A stretch of DNA of 64,000 nt from positions 1,054,001 to 1,118,000 of the forward strand of contig NZ_JBHLWO010000001.1 of the NCBI RefSeq assembly GCF_042432805.1, written 5' to 3'. The DNA is from Olivibacter oleidegradans (GTDB lineage Bacteria; Bacteroidota; Bacteroidia; Sphingobacteriales; Sphingobacteriaceae). Positions 43,968-51,696 of the stretch are shown piece after piece (positions within the stretch are counted from its first letter, which is position 1; the number at the start of each line of letters is the position of its first letter). Position numbers and translations under genes: made by a program. Under the pieces are notes generated by a model. The model was not told where the DNA came from, made no database searches, and saw only the letters and a program-made list of their open reading frames with translations.

Positions 43968-44075
43968 GTTGTTTGTTGTTAGTTATTGGTTGTTTGTTGT
44001 TAATTATCTGGTTGTTAGTTATTGGTAGTATAGTTAAATCCAATAACTATTAACGAGTAACTAATAACGAAACTA
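43968..44075. repeat. 7-bp inverted tandem array filling the thrB-thrC gap
   Basis: Ten or so heptads of the form GTTNTTN (GTTGTTT, GTTGTTA, GTTATTG) at 43968-44031, then opposite-strand copies (CAATAAC, TATTAAC, GAGTAAC, TAATAAC) at 44041-44068. The array starts 4 bases upstream of the thrC ATG and runs to the thrB TAG, so the whole operon spacer is repeat. Confidence 0.82.
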
Positions 44076-45050
44076 TAACTCCCTCGGCCCCTGTTGATTT
44101 ACTGCCGAAACGTAGCCGTTGCTATCAATACCTTTCGATTGCAGATGCTGTACAATTTGCCGGGTGATGTCCGATGCGGTTGGATGGTTATCGGCAAAGG
44201 CAAAGACAGAGGGTCCAGAGCCGGAGATGCCAAACCCAAGTGCTCCTGCTGCCATGGCAGTTTGTCGCATTTCATAAAATTCAGGAATCAGAATAGCACG
44301 AACAGGTTCAATCAGGACATCCTGCATACTGCGACCGATTAAGCCATAATCGCTCATAAACAGACCACTTACCAAGCCCGCAATATTGCCCCATTGAACC
44401 ACCGCATCTTTCAGCTCGATTTTAGAACGAATCATCTGCCGAGCAGCACGCGTTGGCACATCTACGTGGGGAAACACTACGGAGCAGTATAAGCTTTTTG
44501 GAACAGGTATTGACACGACTTCCAGTGGCTCGTAACTTTTAATCAAGGTAATACCACCAAATAAAGAAGGGGCTACATTATCCGCGTGCCCGTGCCCACA
44601 GGCCAATTCTTCGCCTTTCATCGCAAAAGGAAGCAATTCTTGTTTCGTTAAAGGTTGTCCAAGCAGCTGATTAATAGCGAATAAACCAGCTACCGTACTC
44701 GCAGCACTGGATCCTAATCCACTTCCGATAGGCATGTGTTTATGCAACTCTATTTCCACTCCCACATCTTCACGGTTTAAATGCTTTAGTAACATCTGAA
44801 CACAAGCGCTAACCGTATTCTTTGCCGGATCGAGCGGTAATCGGCCGTCATCGCCCGTAATCTTTAACAGTTTAACGCCAGGCCGGTCCGAGCGTTCCAT
44901 AATCACCTCATCTCCCGGTTCGTCCAGGGCTAGTCCCAAGATATCAAAGCCGCATACCAGGTTAGCCACGGTAGCCGGTGCAAACACATGCACGCGGTCT
45001 TTTTCTTTTCGGGCCTTACCAGCGGGTTCTTTTTCTGTTGTTAATTCCAT
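44073..45050 (-). CDS. thrB: Homoserine kinase
   Basis: 325-aa GHMP kinase phosphorylating homoserine. The ATP loop HMPIGSGLGSSAAST lies at residues 105-119, FAPATVANLVCGFD near the N-terminus, and the C-terminal GAISGSGPSVFAF-type motif (GFGISGSGPSVFAFA) is intact. The N-terminal 20 residues are charged and may be longer than usual. It lies between thrA and thrC. The final codons and stop are part of the adjoining 7-bp array. Confidence 0.95.
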   Translation of the reverse strand: MELTTEKEPAGKARKEKDRVHVFAPATVANLVCGFDILGLALDEPGDEVIMERSDRPGVKLLKITGDDGRLPLDPAKNTVSACVQMLLKHLNREDVGVEIELHKHMPIGSGLGSSAASTVAGLFAINQLLGQPLTKQELLPFAMKGEELACGHGHADNVAPSLFGGITLIKSYEPLEVVSIPVPKSLYCSVVFPHVDVPTRAARQMIRSKIELKDAVVQWGNIAGLVSGLFMSDYGLIGRSMQDVLIEPVRAILIPEFYEMRQTAMAAGALGFGISGSGPSVFAFADNHPTASDITRQIVQHLQSKGIDSNGYVSAVNQQGPREL

Positions 45051-45060
45051 TTATTAGATA

Positions 45061-45110
45061 AGTAAAAATTCAAAAGTAAACCTGCCTACCGCAGGCAGGA
45101 AGTAAAAAGA
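45061..45110. repeat. REP-like palindrome (copy 2) inside AGTAAAA heptads
   Basis: CCTGCCT (45081-45087) pairs with AGGCAGG (45093-45099) around ACCGC. It is flanked by AGTAAAA-type heptads (45061-45080 and 45100-45108), as if it had landed in an array. The thrB start codon lies just downstream on the minus strand. Confidence 0.6.
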
Positions 45111-45204
45111 CCTACCGTCGTTAGACGCAAATCTTGTCTCAGTGGTCGATTTCGCATTACGTACATTGAGTGTAATTTGGCTATAACCTTTCATAGGCTC
45201 ATTT

Positions 45205-45228
45205 TCACATTAGCTAATTATCACATGT
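45205..45228. repeat. Short 8-bp array after thrA
   Basis: TCACATTA, GCTAATTA and TCACATGT follow in an 8-base register just past the thrA stop codon. GCTAATTA is the same unit as at 37735. Confidence 0.55.
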
Positions 45229-45231
45229 AAT

Positions 45232-47679
45232 TTATGCTCCCGCGTTCATCAAATCAGCAAATACACCGCCCGCCGTGACTTCACTACCGGCACCCGGTCC
45301 TTTTACTACTAACGGTCGTTCTTTATAACGTTCAGTAGTGAATGAAATGACGTTATCGCTACCCGAGAGGTTGAAGAAGGGATGCTTTTCATCCACCAGC
45401 TCCAAGGCAATGGATACCTTTCCATCCTCCAATTTTCCGATATAACGAATCGCTCGGTTCTCCCGTTGAGCTTTTTCTTTAAGCGTATCGAAGTAAGCCG
45501 CTTCCTTTTGCAGTTCTAAGTAAAAGTCCTCAACACTCGCTGCATCTAAACAGGTTTTGGGTAGAATCGCTCCTAGATCGACGTCCTTGGCTTCGATGGC
45601 TAAACCGCTATCCCGTGCCAAAATGAGCATCTTACGCATAAAATCAGTACCTCGTAAATCATCCCTAGGATCGGGTTCCGTATAGCCTAAGGCCTGGGCT
45701 TTCTTCACTACATCGTGAAATGAAGCATCGCCAATGAAATTATTAAAAATATAAGAGATAGTACCCGAAAGTATAGCCTCAATACGGATAATACGATCAC
45801 CACTGGTCATCAGGTCTTTCAGCGTGCGGACAATCGGAAGACCTGCGCCCACATTCGTCTCATAGAAAAAGTCGACGCCGTGCCTTCTGGCCGTATCGCG
45901 TAATTGTTTATACTGTGCGTAGCTCGAGGAATTAGCAATTTTGTTGCAGGTCACTACCGATATATTCGATTCAAAGATTTTAAGATAGTGCTTGGTAGGT
46001 TCCTCGCTTGCGGTATTGTCCACAAATATACAATTAGGTAGATTTAATTGTTGCATTCTGCTAATAAAGGTCTCCAAGCAAGCAGTTTCTCCTTTGCTGT
46101 CCAATTCCGTCTGCCAGGAGGTCAATGAGATGCCTTCCACATCAAATAACATTTTGCGGGAATTACTCATGCCGACAACCTTTACCTGGATATCATTGTT
46201 GTCGCGCAGAAAAGCTTCCTGTTCTAATAATTGCCTAAACAAAGTAGATCCGATATTGCCGGTTCCAAGATTAAAAACATGTAAGGTTTTCTTTAATGCT
46301 GTAAAGAAAGCATCATGTACCGCATTCAGCGCTTTGGACAGATCTGCTTGGCTAATAATAACCGAAATGTTGTATTCCGATGAGCCTTGCGCAATAGCCC
46401 GTACATTAATACCATTGCGTCCCAAAGCATGGAATAACCTGCCTGACATGCCGGGGGTTTGTTTCATGTTTTCACCCACGATAGCAAGTACCGATAATTC
46501 ATTTTCTATGACGGGGGGCTCTAATTTTTTTGCAAGCAGCTCCAGTTCAAATTCAGTTTCAATAAGATGTTTGGCTCTTAAGGCATCTGCGGGATGAACA
46601 GCAAACGTGATGCTATGTTCGGACGATGACTGGGTGATCAGCACAATGTTTATTTGTTCATGCGCTAGCAAGGAGAATAAGCGACCGCTAAAGCCGGCCT
46701 TGCCGATCATGCCACTGCCGCTTACATTGATAACGCTAATGGCATTAATCGAGGAGATACCTTTAATAGGATAAGATGTTCTGCCGCTATCATATTGGAT
46801 AATAGTACCTGGAAAGCTTGGATTAAATGTATTGCGGATCACAATAGGCACCTTTTTCATGAAGGCGGGGATCATGGTTGGTGGGTAGATCACCTTCGCT
46901 CCAAAATAAGATAGCTCCATTGCCTCGGTATACGATAAAATCGGTAAAGGAAACGCTTTTTTTACCATGCGTGGATCTGCCGTTAACATACCATCCACAT
47001 CGGTCCATATTTCGATAGCTTCCGCCTGTAATGCGGCACCGAAAATAGCAGCTGTATAGTCACTACCTCCTCTTCCCAGGGTAGTAATCCGACCATTGAC
47101 ATTAGAAGCGATAAAGCCGGTTACAAATAAAAATTTGCCTGGATTTTCTTGCACGAACTGACGGATGAGTAATTCGCTTTGTTGTAAATCTACCCGTGCG
47201 TTACCAAAATTGCTATCGGTTTTTATAAGGGAGCTGGCTTCGACGAATAAACTCTCCGGGAAGTACTGAGCCGCAATCTTAGAGACCAAAAATGCGGAAC
47301 AACGCTCACCGTAACTCACAATGAGATCCTTGCTTTGTGAACTCAGCTCCCGCAGATTTAATACACCTTGTAAAAGATCCTCAAGTTCATTTAAGTAAAT
47401 TTTAAGTTGCGTAAAAACAGGATTCTGATTCTTAATTTGAATGAGTTGCTTAACAACTGTGAAGTGTCTCGATTCCAATTCCTTTAAAGCAGGGCCGAAG
47501 CTGATTCCTTGTTCTGCTTCTTCAGCCATTTTGGTAAGGAGGTTTGTAATTCCGCTCATGGCCGATAAGACAACAATTGGCTTTTCGCCCTGTTCATACC
47601 CTTGTTTTAGGATGTCCAATAATGCATTAATGCTTTCGGCCGATCCGACTGAGGTACCTCCAAACTTAAGTATCTTCAT
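45232..47679 (-). CDS. thrA: Bifunctional aspartokinase/homoserine dehydrogenase
   Basis: 815-aa fusion catalysing the first and third steps of the threonine branch. The kinase domain opens with MKILKFGGTSVG and holds GRGGSDYTAA; paired ACT regulatory domains span about 310-460 (probable threonine feedback sites), and the homoserine dehydrogenase begins near 467 (FNLGTGNIGSTLF) with the catalytic region FYETNVGAGLPI. First structural gene of thrABC. Its expression is predicted to be controlled by the leader peptide and terminator located 34-170 bp upstream. Confidence 0.97.
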   Translation of the reverse strand: MKILKFGGTSVGSAESINALLDILKQGYEQGEKPIVVLSAMSGITNLLTKMAEEAEQGISFGPALKELESRHFTVVKQLIQIKNQNPVFTQLKIYLNELEDLLQGVLNLRELSSQSKDLIVSYGERCSAFLVSKIAAQYFPESLFVEASSLIKTDSNFGNARVDLQQSELLIRQFVQENPGKFLFVTGFIASNVNGRITTLGRGGSDYTAAIFGAALQAEAIEIWTDVDGMLTADPRMVKKAFPLPILSYTEAMELSYFGAKVIYPPTMIPAFMKKVPIVIRNTFNPSFPGTIIQYDSGRTSYPIKGISSINAISVINVSGSGMIGKAGFSGRLFSLLAHEQINIVLITQSSSEHSITFAVHPADALRAKHLIETEFELELLAKKLEPPVIENELSVLAIVGENMKQTPGMSGRLFHALGRNGINVRAIAQGSSEYNISVIISQADLSKALNAVHDAFFTALKKTLHVFNLGTGNIGSTLFRQLLEQEAFLRDNNDIQVKVVGMSNSRKMLFDVEGISLTSWQTELDSKGETACLETFISRMQQLNLPNCIFVDNTASEEPTKHYLKIFESNISVVTCNKIANSSSYAQYKQLRDTARRHGVDFFYETNVGAGLPIVRTLKDLMTSGDRIIRIEAILSGTISYIFNNFIGDASFHDVVKKAQALGYTEPDPRDDLRGTDFMRKMLILARDSGLAIEAKDVDLGAILPKTCLDAASVEDFYLELQKEAAYFDTLKEKAQRENRAIRYIGKLEDGKVSIALELVDEKHPFFNLSGSDNVISFTTERYKERPLVVKGPGAGSEVTAGGVFADLMNAGA

Positions 47680-47712
47680 TTTTTCTATTTATCCTTAAAG
47701 TCATTAAATAAG

Positions 47713-47745
47713 AAAGGCGCTTTCTCATCGAGAGAAGCGCCTTTT
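47713..47745 (-). terminator. thr attenuator terminator
   Basis: AAAGGCGC (47713-47720) pairs with GCGCCTTT (47737-47744) with further inner pairing. On the minus strand it is followed by CTTTCTTATTT. It stands between the leader peptide and thrA, so it must be read through for thrABC expression. Confidence 0.85.
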
Positions 47746-47774
47746 ATGTTTTATCGCTGTTATTACAACATAAA
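47743..47774 (-). promoter_or_regulatory. Candidate antiterminator/pause hairpin of the thr leader
   Basis: TTTATGTT (47743-47750) and AACATAAA (47767-47774) pair over a 16-base loop; the lower arm overlaps the base of the terminator by two bases. The same upper segment (47762-47771) is also perfectly complementary over 10 bases to the Thr codons at 47821-47830. The two pairings exclude each other. Confidence 0.65.
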
Positions 47775-47776
47775 GA

Positions 47777-47848
47777 TTACTTCCCTCGGTGTTTTGCTAT
47801 CCCGGTGGTAATCGTTGTGGATGTTGTAATAGATATAATTGCTTTCAT
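47777..47848 (-). CDS. thrL: thr operon leader peptide (23 aa, Thr/Ile-rich)
   Basis: Minus-strand ATG at 47848, stop at 47777-47779. The peptide starts MKAIISITTSTTITTG and contains 6 Thr and 5 Ile among 23 residues, closely resembling E. coli ThrL in composition and length. Ribosome stalling on these codons when charged tRNA-Thr or tRNA-Ile is scarce would expose the downstream segment at 47762-47774 and favour read-through into thrABC. It is too short for normal gene calling. Codons were checked base by base; no alternative frame fits. Confidence 0.85.
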   Translation of the reverse strand: MKAIISITTSTTITTGIAKHRGK

Positions 47849-47862
47849 TTTTGTAATTGGCA

Positions 47863-47894
47863 GTAAAGTAAATGGTTTATTTTTAATTTATCAA
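47863..47894 (-). promoter_or_regulatory. Promoter of the thr operon
   Basis: On the minus strand TTG (47894-47892) and TACTTTAC (47870-47863), a one-mismatch -7 box, are 21 bases apart. The leader ATG follows 15 bases later. Confidence 0.5.
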
Positions 47895-47986
47895 GAGAAT
47901 TTTAATATTTTTTAGATTTTAGCAATTCGCATACGAATGCGTATTATTAGTTGGACGTTTTAAGTAACTTTTAATGATGAATTAGG

Positions 47987-48003
47987 CCTGCCTACCAGTA
48001 GGC
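47987..48003. repeat. REP-like palindrome, copy 3
   Basis: GCCTAC (47990-47995) and GTAGGC (47998-48003) with a CA loop, preceded by CCT to give the shared core CCTGCCTACC. Confidence 0.6.
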
Positions 48004-48211
48004 TGAAGCGCCGAATGATTAATAACGGTGGCGGTAGCACAGGCTCATCTCAAAGCTTCAAGCTTATTGCTAACAACTTATCCGATTGTTTCTCGTGGAA
48101 CAAAACAAGTAAAACCTTATGAGGCAGCCGTATTTAACCGGCCGTATGTATTGACTGCTGCCTGCTTGGCTTGCAAGAGGGCACTTAACATGCAGTAAGG
48201 TAGTTGTTGCC

Positions 48212-48244
48212 GCTATATTCGCACTATATCCGCTCTATAGAAAA
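48212..48244 (+). repeat. 11-bp period tandem repeat, family 1
   Basis: Units GCTATATTCGC (48212), ACTATATCCGC (48223) and the decayed TCTATAGAAAA (48234) lie exactly 11 bases apart. Confidence 0.6.
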
Positions 48245-48287
48245 GCAGGAAAACATAAATAGGTAGCGAATGTATACAGAAGAATAG

Positions 48288-48342
48288 GTGGATCTGACGT
48301 GGAATAAAGGTGGACTTCACGTGGACTTGACGTAGATTCAAA
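48288..48342 (+). repeat. 11-bp period tandem repeat, family 2
   Basis: GTGGATCTGAC, GTGGAATAAAG, GTGGACTTCAC and GTGGACTTGAC start at 48288, 48299, 48310 and 48321, then a decayed GTAGATTCAAA at 48332. The first five bases are fixed, and the period equals about one helical turn. Confidence 0.75.
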
Positions 48343-48460
48343 AATTGAAAAAATCTGAAAGGGAAGGATTAGTGTATTGAAATGAGGTCGTGATACCTTT
48401 CAAAGGTAAAAAAAGTTATTTTAAAATGGATCAGGTACTTCAGCCCCTTTTCTGTGGTGT

Positions 48461-48490
48461 TTTGCCATTGAATAAAAAATCTTATTTTTG
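48461..48490 (+). promoter_or_regulatory. Promoter of frr
   Basis: TTTG (48461-48464) and TATTTTTG (48483-48490) with an 18-base spacer, 83 bases before the frr ATG. Confidence 0.5.
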
Positions 48491-48573
48491 GGCAAATCTT
48501 TGCAATAGCATGAAATATTCATCGTTATAAGCATTTAATTATTTCTTATAGCCTTAGAAAATATTGTATTCAT

Positions 48574-49137
48574 ATGAATGACCTAATAAAGTTACAGTTA
48601 GAAGACGCTAATGATTCCATGCAGAAAGCTATTTCGCATACCGAATCAGAATTGACAAAAATTCGCGCAGGTAAAGCAATGCCTTCCATGTTGGACGGGA
48701 TCAATGTAGATTACTACGGAACACCTACTCCATTATCTCAAGTGGGAAACATTAATACGCCCGACCCTCGTAGCTTGGTTATTCAACCATGGGAAAAGAA
48801 TTTATTAAGTGCAATTGAAAGGGCTATTATTGATTCCAATATCGGATTAAACCCACAAAATGACGGTAATATTATCCGTTTAGCGGTTCCTCCTTTGACC
48901 GAAGAGCGCCGTAGGGAATTGGTTAGAAAAGTAAAGGAGGAGGCAGAAAAAGGAAAGGTCGCTATTCGCAACATCAGAAAGGACGCTAATGACGGAATTA
49001 AAAAGCTTAAAAATGATGGTGTCTCGGAAGATGAAATAAAGGTGGGAGAAGGTGAAGTTCAAAAATTAACCGATAACTTTATCGCGAAAGTTGACAAATT
49101 AGCCGAAGCCAAAGAAAAAGATATTATGACCGTTTAA
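48574..49137 (+). CDS. frr: Ribosome recycling factor
   Basis: 187-aa cytosolic factor that, with EF-G, splits post-termination ribosomes. Typical segments: LTKIRAGKAMPSMLDGI, YGTPTPLSQVGNI, NDGNIIRLAVPPLTEERRREL and RNIRKDANDGIKKL. It is full length. The usual partner pyrH is not upstream; a 725-bp repeat-rich gap is there instead. It ends at a strong terminator. Confidence 0.97.
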   Translation: MNDLIKLQLEDANDSMQKAISHTESELTKIRAGKAMPSMLDGINVDYYGTPTPLSQVGNINTPDPRSLVIQPWEKNLLSAIERAIIDSNIGLNPQNDGNIIRLAVPPLTEERRRELVRKVKEEAEKGKVAIRNIRKDANDGIKKLKNDGVSEDEIKVGEGEVQKLTDNFIAKVDKLAEAKEKDIMTV

Positions 49138-49158
49138 GGAAATTGAAATTATTAGTGA

Positions 49159-49188
49159 AAAAACCACGGATCGCACCGTGGTTTTTTT
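49159..49188 (+). terminator. Intrinsic terminator of frr
   Basis: CCACGG (49164-49169) and CCGTGG (49176-49181), extended by A/T pairs on both sides, with a run of seven T. Confidence 0.92.
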
Positions 49189-49207
49189 GTTCGTAGCTGC
49201 CGTTAAC

Positions 49208-49239
49208 CACTCGACGATTCGACAACTTTACTAACCCAC
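49208..49239 (+). repeat. Short 8-bp array after frr
   Basis: CACTCGAC, GATTCGAC, AACTTTAC and TAACCCAC are in an 8-base register and share the ending AC. It contains the 11-mer TTCGACAACTT also seen at 32058 and 59535. Confidence 0.45.
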
Positions 49240-49308
49240 TAAATTGTTGCGCAAATAGCGCATTTCCATCACAAATTGCTTGTATTTTTAGACCAAAGTT
49301 TACATCGT

Positions 49309-51681
49309 ATGAAGAGAATATTACTTTTTATCATCTTAACCTATTTCAATCCCGTATGGGCACAACAAAAGACTAACTTAACAGTTGAAAAAATAATGCG
49401 CGACCCTAAGTGGATGGGCGTGTCGCCCGAAAATATTAGGTGGGGAGAATTTGATGGGCACATCTATTTTAGATGGAATCCGGAAAATCTGGATTATTCA
49501 CCCTTATACAGTATAACGGTGCGTGATCAAGAGCCTAAAAGACAAGAGGAGGATGTGACGCGAAGTTTTACACAACAAACGCAATACAATCGAAGTGGAA
49601 ATCGAGCGGTATATGTAAAGGGTGGTGATATTTTTATATATGATTTAAAAACACGCAGCGAAAAACAATTGACGGCGACGATCGAGGAAGAGTCTAAGCC
49701 TCAATTTAATGTGCGTGAAGACGTTGTTTTCTTTAAACGTGAAAATAATTTATACAGCCTCTCCTTGATAAATGGCGAATTAAAACAGCTTACCAATTTT
49801 GTTAAGGGAAGCAAAAAGAAGGGTGACGCCCCTAAACTCTCCGATCAAAATCAATGGCTTAAAGAAAATCAATTGACTTTATTCGACGTGCTCAACGATC
49901 GTAAACAGAAAAAACACCGAGCTGATTCGTTAGAAGAACTGCAAAGGATAAAACTGCTGAGAGAGCTGCCTATAGCAGAAAATGAAATTGTTAGAACAAT
50001 TGCTGCTAGCCCTAATTTGCAATATATTGCCTATATAAAATATAGTCCTGCGAAAGATAATCGGAATACGATCGTACCAAACTATGTAACTGAATCCGGT
50101 TATACGGAAGACATACAGACTAGAAACAAGGTTGGAGAAGAACAGGGTGCTACAGCTGCCTACCTTTATAAGGTGAAGGAGGATACGGTTGTGCGTATTA
50201 CAACCGCTAATTTAGAAGGGATAAAAGATATACCTGCATTCTATAACGATTATCCTGAGAAGAAAGATTCACTAATTAAGTTAGATAAAGATCGGGCGGT
50301 TAATATAGCCGGCATTTATTGGAATCCTGTCGGAAACAAGGCTCTTATCACGGTTTATGCACAGGATCATAAAGATCGTTGGTTAACGCTTTTAGATCTG
50401 TCCACGGGAGCCTTACAAATGATCGATAGACAGCATGATGATGCATGGATTGCAGGTCCTGGCATTGGTGGAAGCTGGGGAGGAGAAAATGTCGGATGGA
50501 TTGACGACCATCAGATTTATTTTCAAAGCGAGCAAACGGGATATTCGCATCTTTACAGCATGTCAGTAGACTCCCGTGTGAAAAAGCAATTAACAAAAGG
50601 GCGATTTGAAGTGCAAGACCTCGTTCTTTCAAAGGATAAAAAAACGTTTTATTTGACAGCTAATAAAGAGCATCCCGGAATAACACATTTTTACAGCATG
50701 CCGGTTAGTGGAGGAACGTTGCAGCAAATAACCTCTATGAAGGGAGGTAACGAAGTGAGCCTTTCGCCTGACGAAAAATGGCTAGCGATACGCTATTCAA
50801 GTAGTAACAGGCCCTGGGAGCTTTATCTGCAAGAAAACAGGCCGGGTGCAAAAGCGAAGCAGATCACCGAATCGCGAAGCGCCGAGTTTAAAGCCTACCC
50901 TTGGCGCTCGCCTGAAGTCATTAGTTTCACCAACCGTCATCAAGATAGTGTTTACGCTCGCTTGTACCGACCGGAAACGCCTAAGAAAAATAGTCCGGCA
51001 GTCATTTTTGTTCATGGTGCCGGCTACTTGCAGAATGTTCACTACTGGTGGAGTTCTTATTTTAGAGAATATATGTTTCATAATCTGTTAACAGATCTTG
51101 GCTATACCGTCCTTGACATCGACTACACAGCAAGTGCCGGTTATGGACGAAACCATCGCACCGGAATATACCGACACATGGGAGGAAAAGATTTATCCGA
51201 CCAAGTAGATGGGGCTAAGCTGCTAGTGGAAAAATATCAAGTTAATCCTAAAAACATCGGTATATATGGCGGCTCCTACGGAGGTTTTATTACCTTGATG
51301 GCGCTCTTTACGCAACCGGAGGTGTTTACAGCAGGTGGAGCCTTACGTTCGGTAACCGATTGGGCGCATTATAACCACGGCTATACTTCCAATATTTTAA
51401 ATGAACCGATTAATGACCCCAAAGCCTACCAACAATCTTCTCCTATTAATTTCGCCGAGGGCTTGAGGGGACATTTATTGATGTGTCATGGTATGGTGGA
51501 TGTTAATGTTCATTTTCAGGATATTGTACGCCTTAGCCAGCGCTTGATTGAACTTGGAAAGAATAATTGGGAACTGGCTGTATATCCCGTGGAAGATCAT
51601 GGTTTTGTAGAACCTAGCAGCTGGACCGACGAATACAAACGTATTTTAAAGCTTTTTGAGGAAAAACTTATAAACGAATAG
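49309..51681 (+). CDS. S9 family prolyl oligopeptidase/dipeptidyl peptidase IV-like
   Basis: 790-aa exported serine peptidase. Signal peptide ending PVWAQ (about residue 18), a beta-propeller domain (to about 530) and the alpha/beta-hydrolase domain with catalytic Ser656 (GGSYGG), Asp731 (GMVDVNVH) and His764 (EDHGF). The expected role is removal of Xaa-Pro dipeptides or peptide degradation in the periplasm. The open frame begins at a TTG at 49276; ATG 49309 directly precedes the signal peptide. It is followed 15 bp later by an unrelated lipoprotein gene. Confidence 0.92.
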   Translation: MKRILLFIILTYFNPVWAQQKTNLTVEKIMRDPKWMGVSPENIRWGEFDGHIYFRWNPENLDYSPLYSITVRDQEPKRQEEDVTRSFTQQTQYNRSGNRAVYVKGGDIFIYDLKTRSEKQLTATIEEESKPQFNVREDVVFFKRENNLYSLSLINGELKQLTNFVKGSKKKGDAPKLSDQNQWLKENQLTLFDVLNDRKQKKHRADSLEELQRIKLLRELPIAENEIVRTIAASPNLQYIAYIKYSPAKDNRNTIVPNYVTESGYTEDIQTRNKVGEEQGATAAYLYKVKEDTVVRITTANLEGIKDIPAFYNDYPEKKDSLIKLDKDRAVNIAGIYWNPVGNKALITVYAQDHKDRWLTLLDLSTGALQMIDRQHDDAWIAGPGIGGSWGGENVGWIDDHQIYFQSEQTGYSHLYSMSVDSRVKKQLTKGRFEVQDLVLSKDKKTFYLTANKEHPGITHFYSMPVSGGTLQQITSMKGGNEVSLSPDEKWLAIRYSSSNRPWELYLQENRPGAKAKQITESRSAEFKAYPWRSPEVISFTNRHQDSVYARLYRPETPKKNSPAVIFVHGAGYLQNVHYWWSSYFREYMFHNLLTDLGYTVLDIDYTASAGYGRNHRTGIYRHMGGKDLSDQVDGAKLLVEKYQVNPKNIGIYGGSYGGFITLMALFTQPEVFTAGGALRSVTDWAHYNHGYTSNILNEPINDPKAYQQSSPINFAEGLRGHLLMCHGMVDVNVHFQDIVRLSQRLIELGKNNWELAVYPVEDHGFVEPSSWTDEYKRILKLFEEKLINE

Positions 51682-51696
51682 CTCCTTCAATGCGTT

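Larger units (their letters stand above)
47895..48573. other. thr-frr intergenic region, repeat-rich, no gene
   Basis: No credible ORF on either strand. It contains a 22-bp near-palindrome (47930-47951), a REP-like palindrome (47987-48003), two arrays of 11-bp period (48212-48244 and 48288-48342) and the frr promoter (48461-48490). GGCAGC/GCTGCC near 48125-48165 may form a further stem. A small RNA cannot be excluded. Confidence 0.5.

Noticed and set aside
39344..44075. Tandem arrays considered as CRISPR
   Set aside because: Units are 7 bp, contiguous and degenerate, with no spacers, leader or cas genes nearby.
45992..46597. 201-codon plus-strand frame opposite thrA
   Set aside because: It is antisense to a strongly supported bifunctional enzyme, has low-complexity Ser/Ser-Thr content and no family resemblance; a shadow frame.
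48050..48290. Possible tRNA or known structured RNA in the thr-frr gap
   Set aside because: No cloverleaf, tmRNA, SRP or RNase P core could be found by eye; only short stems are present.
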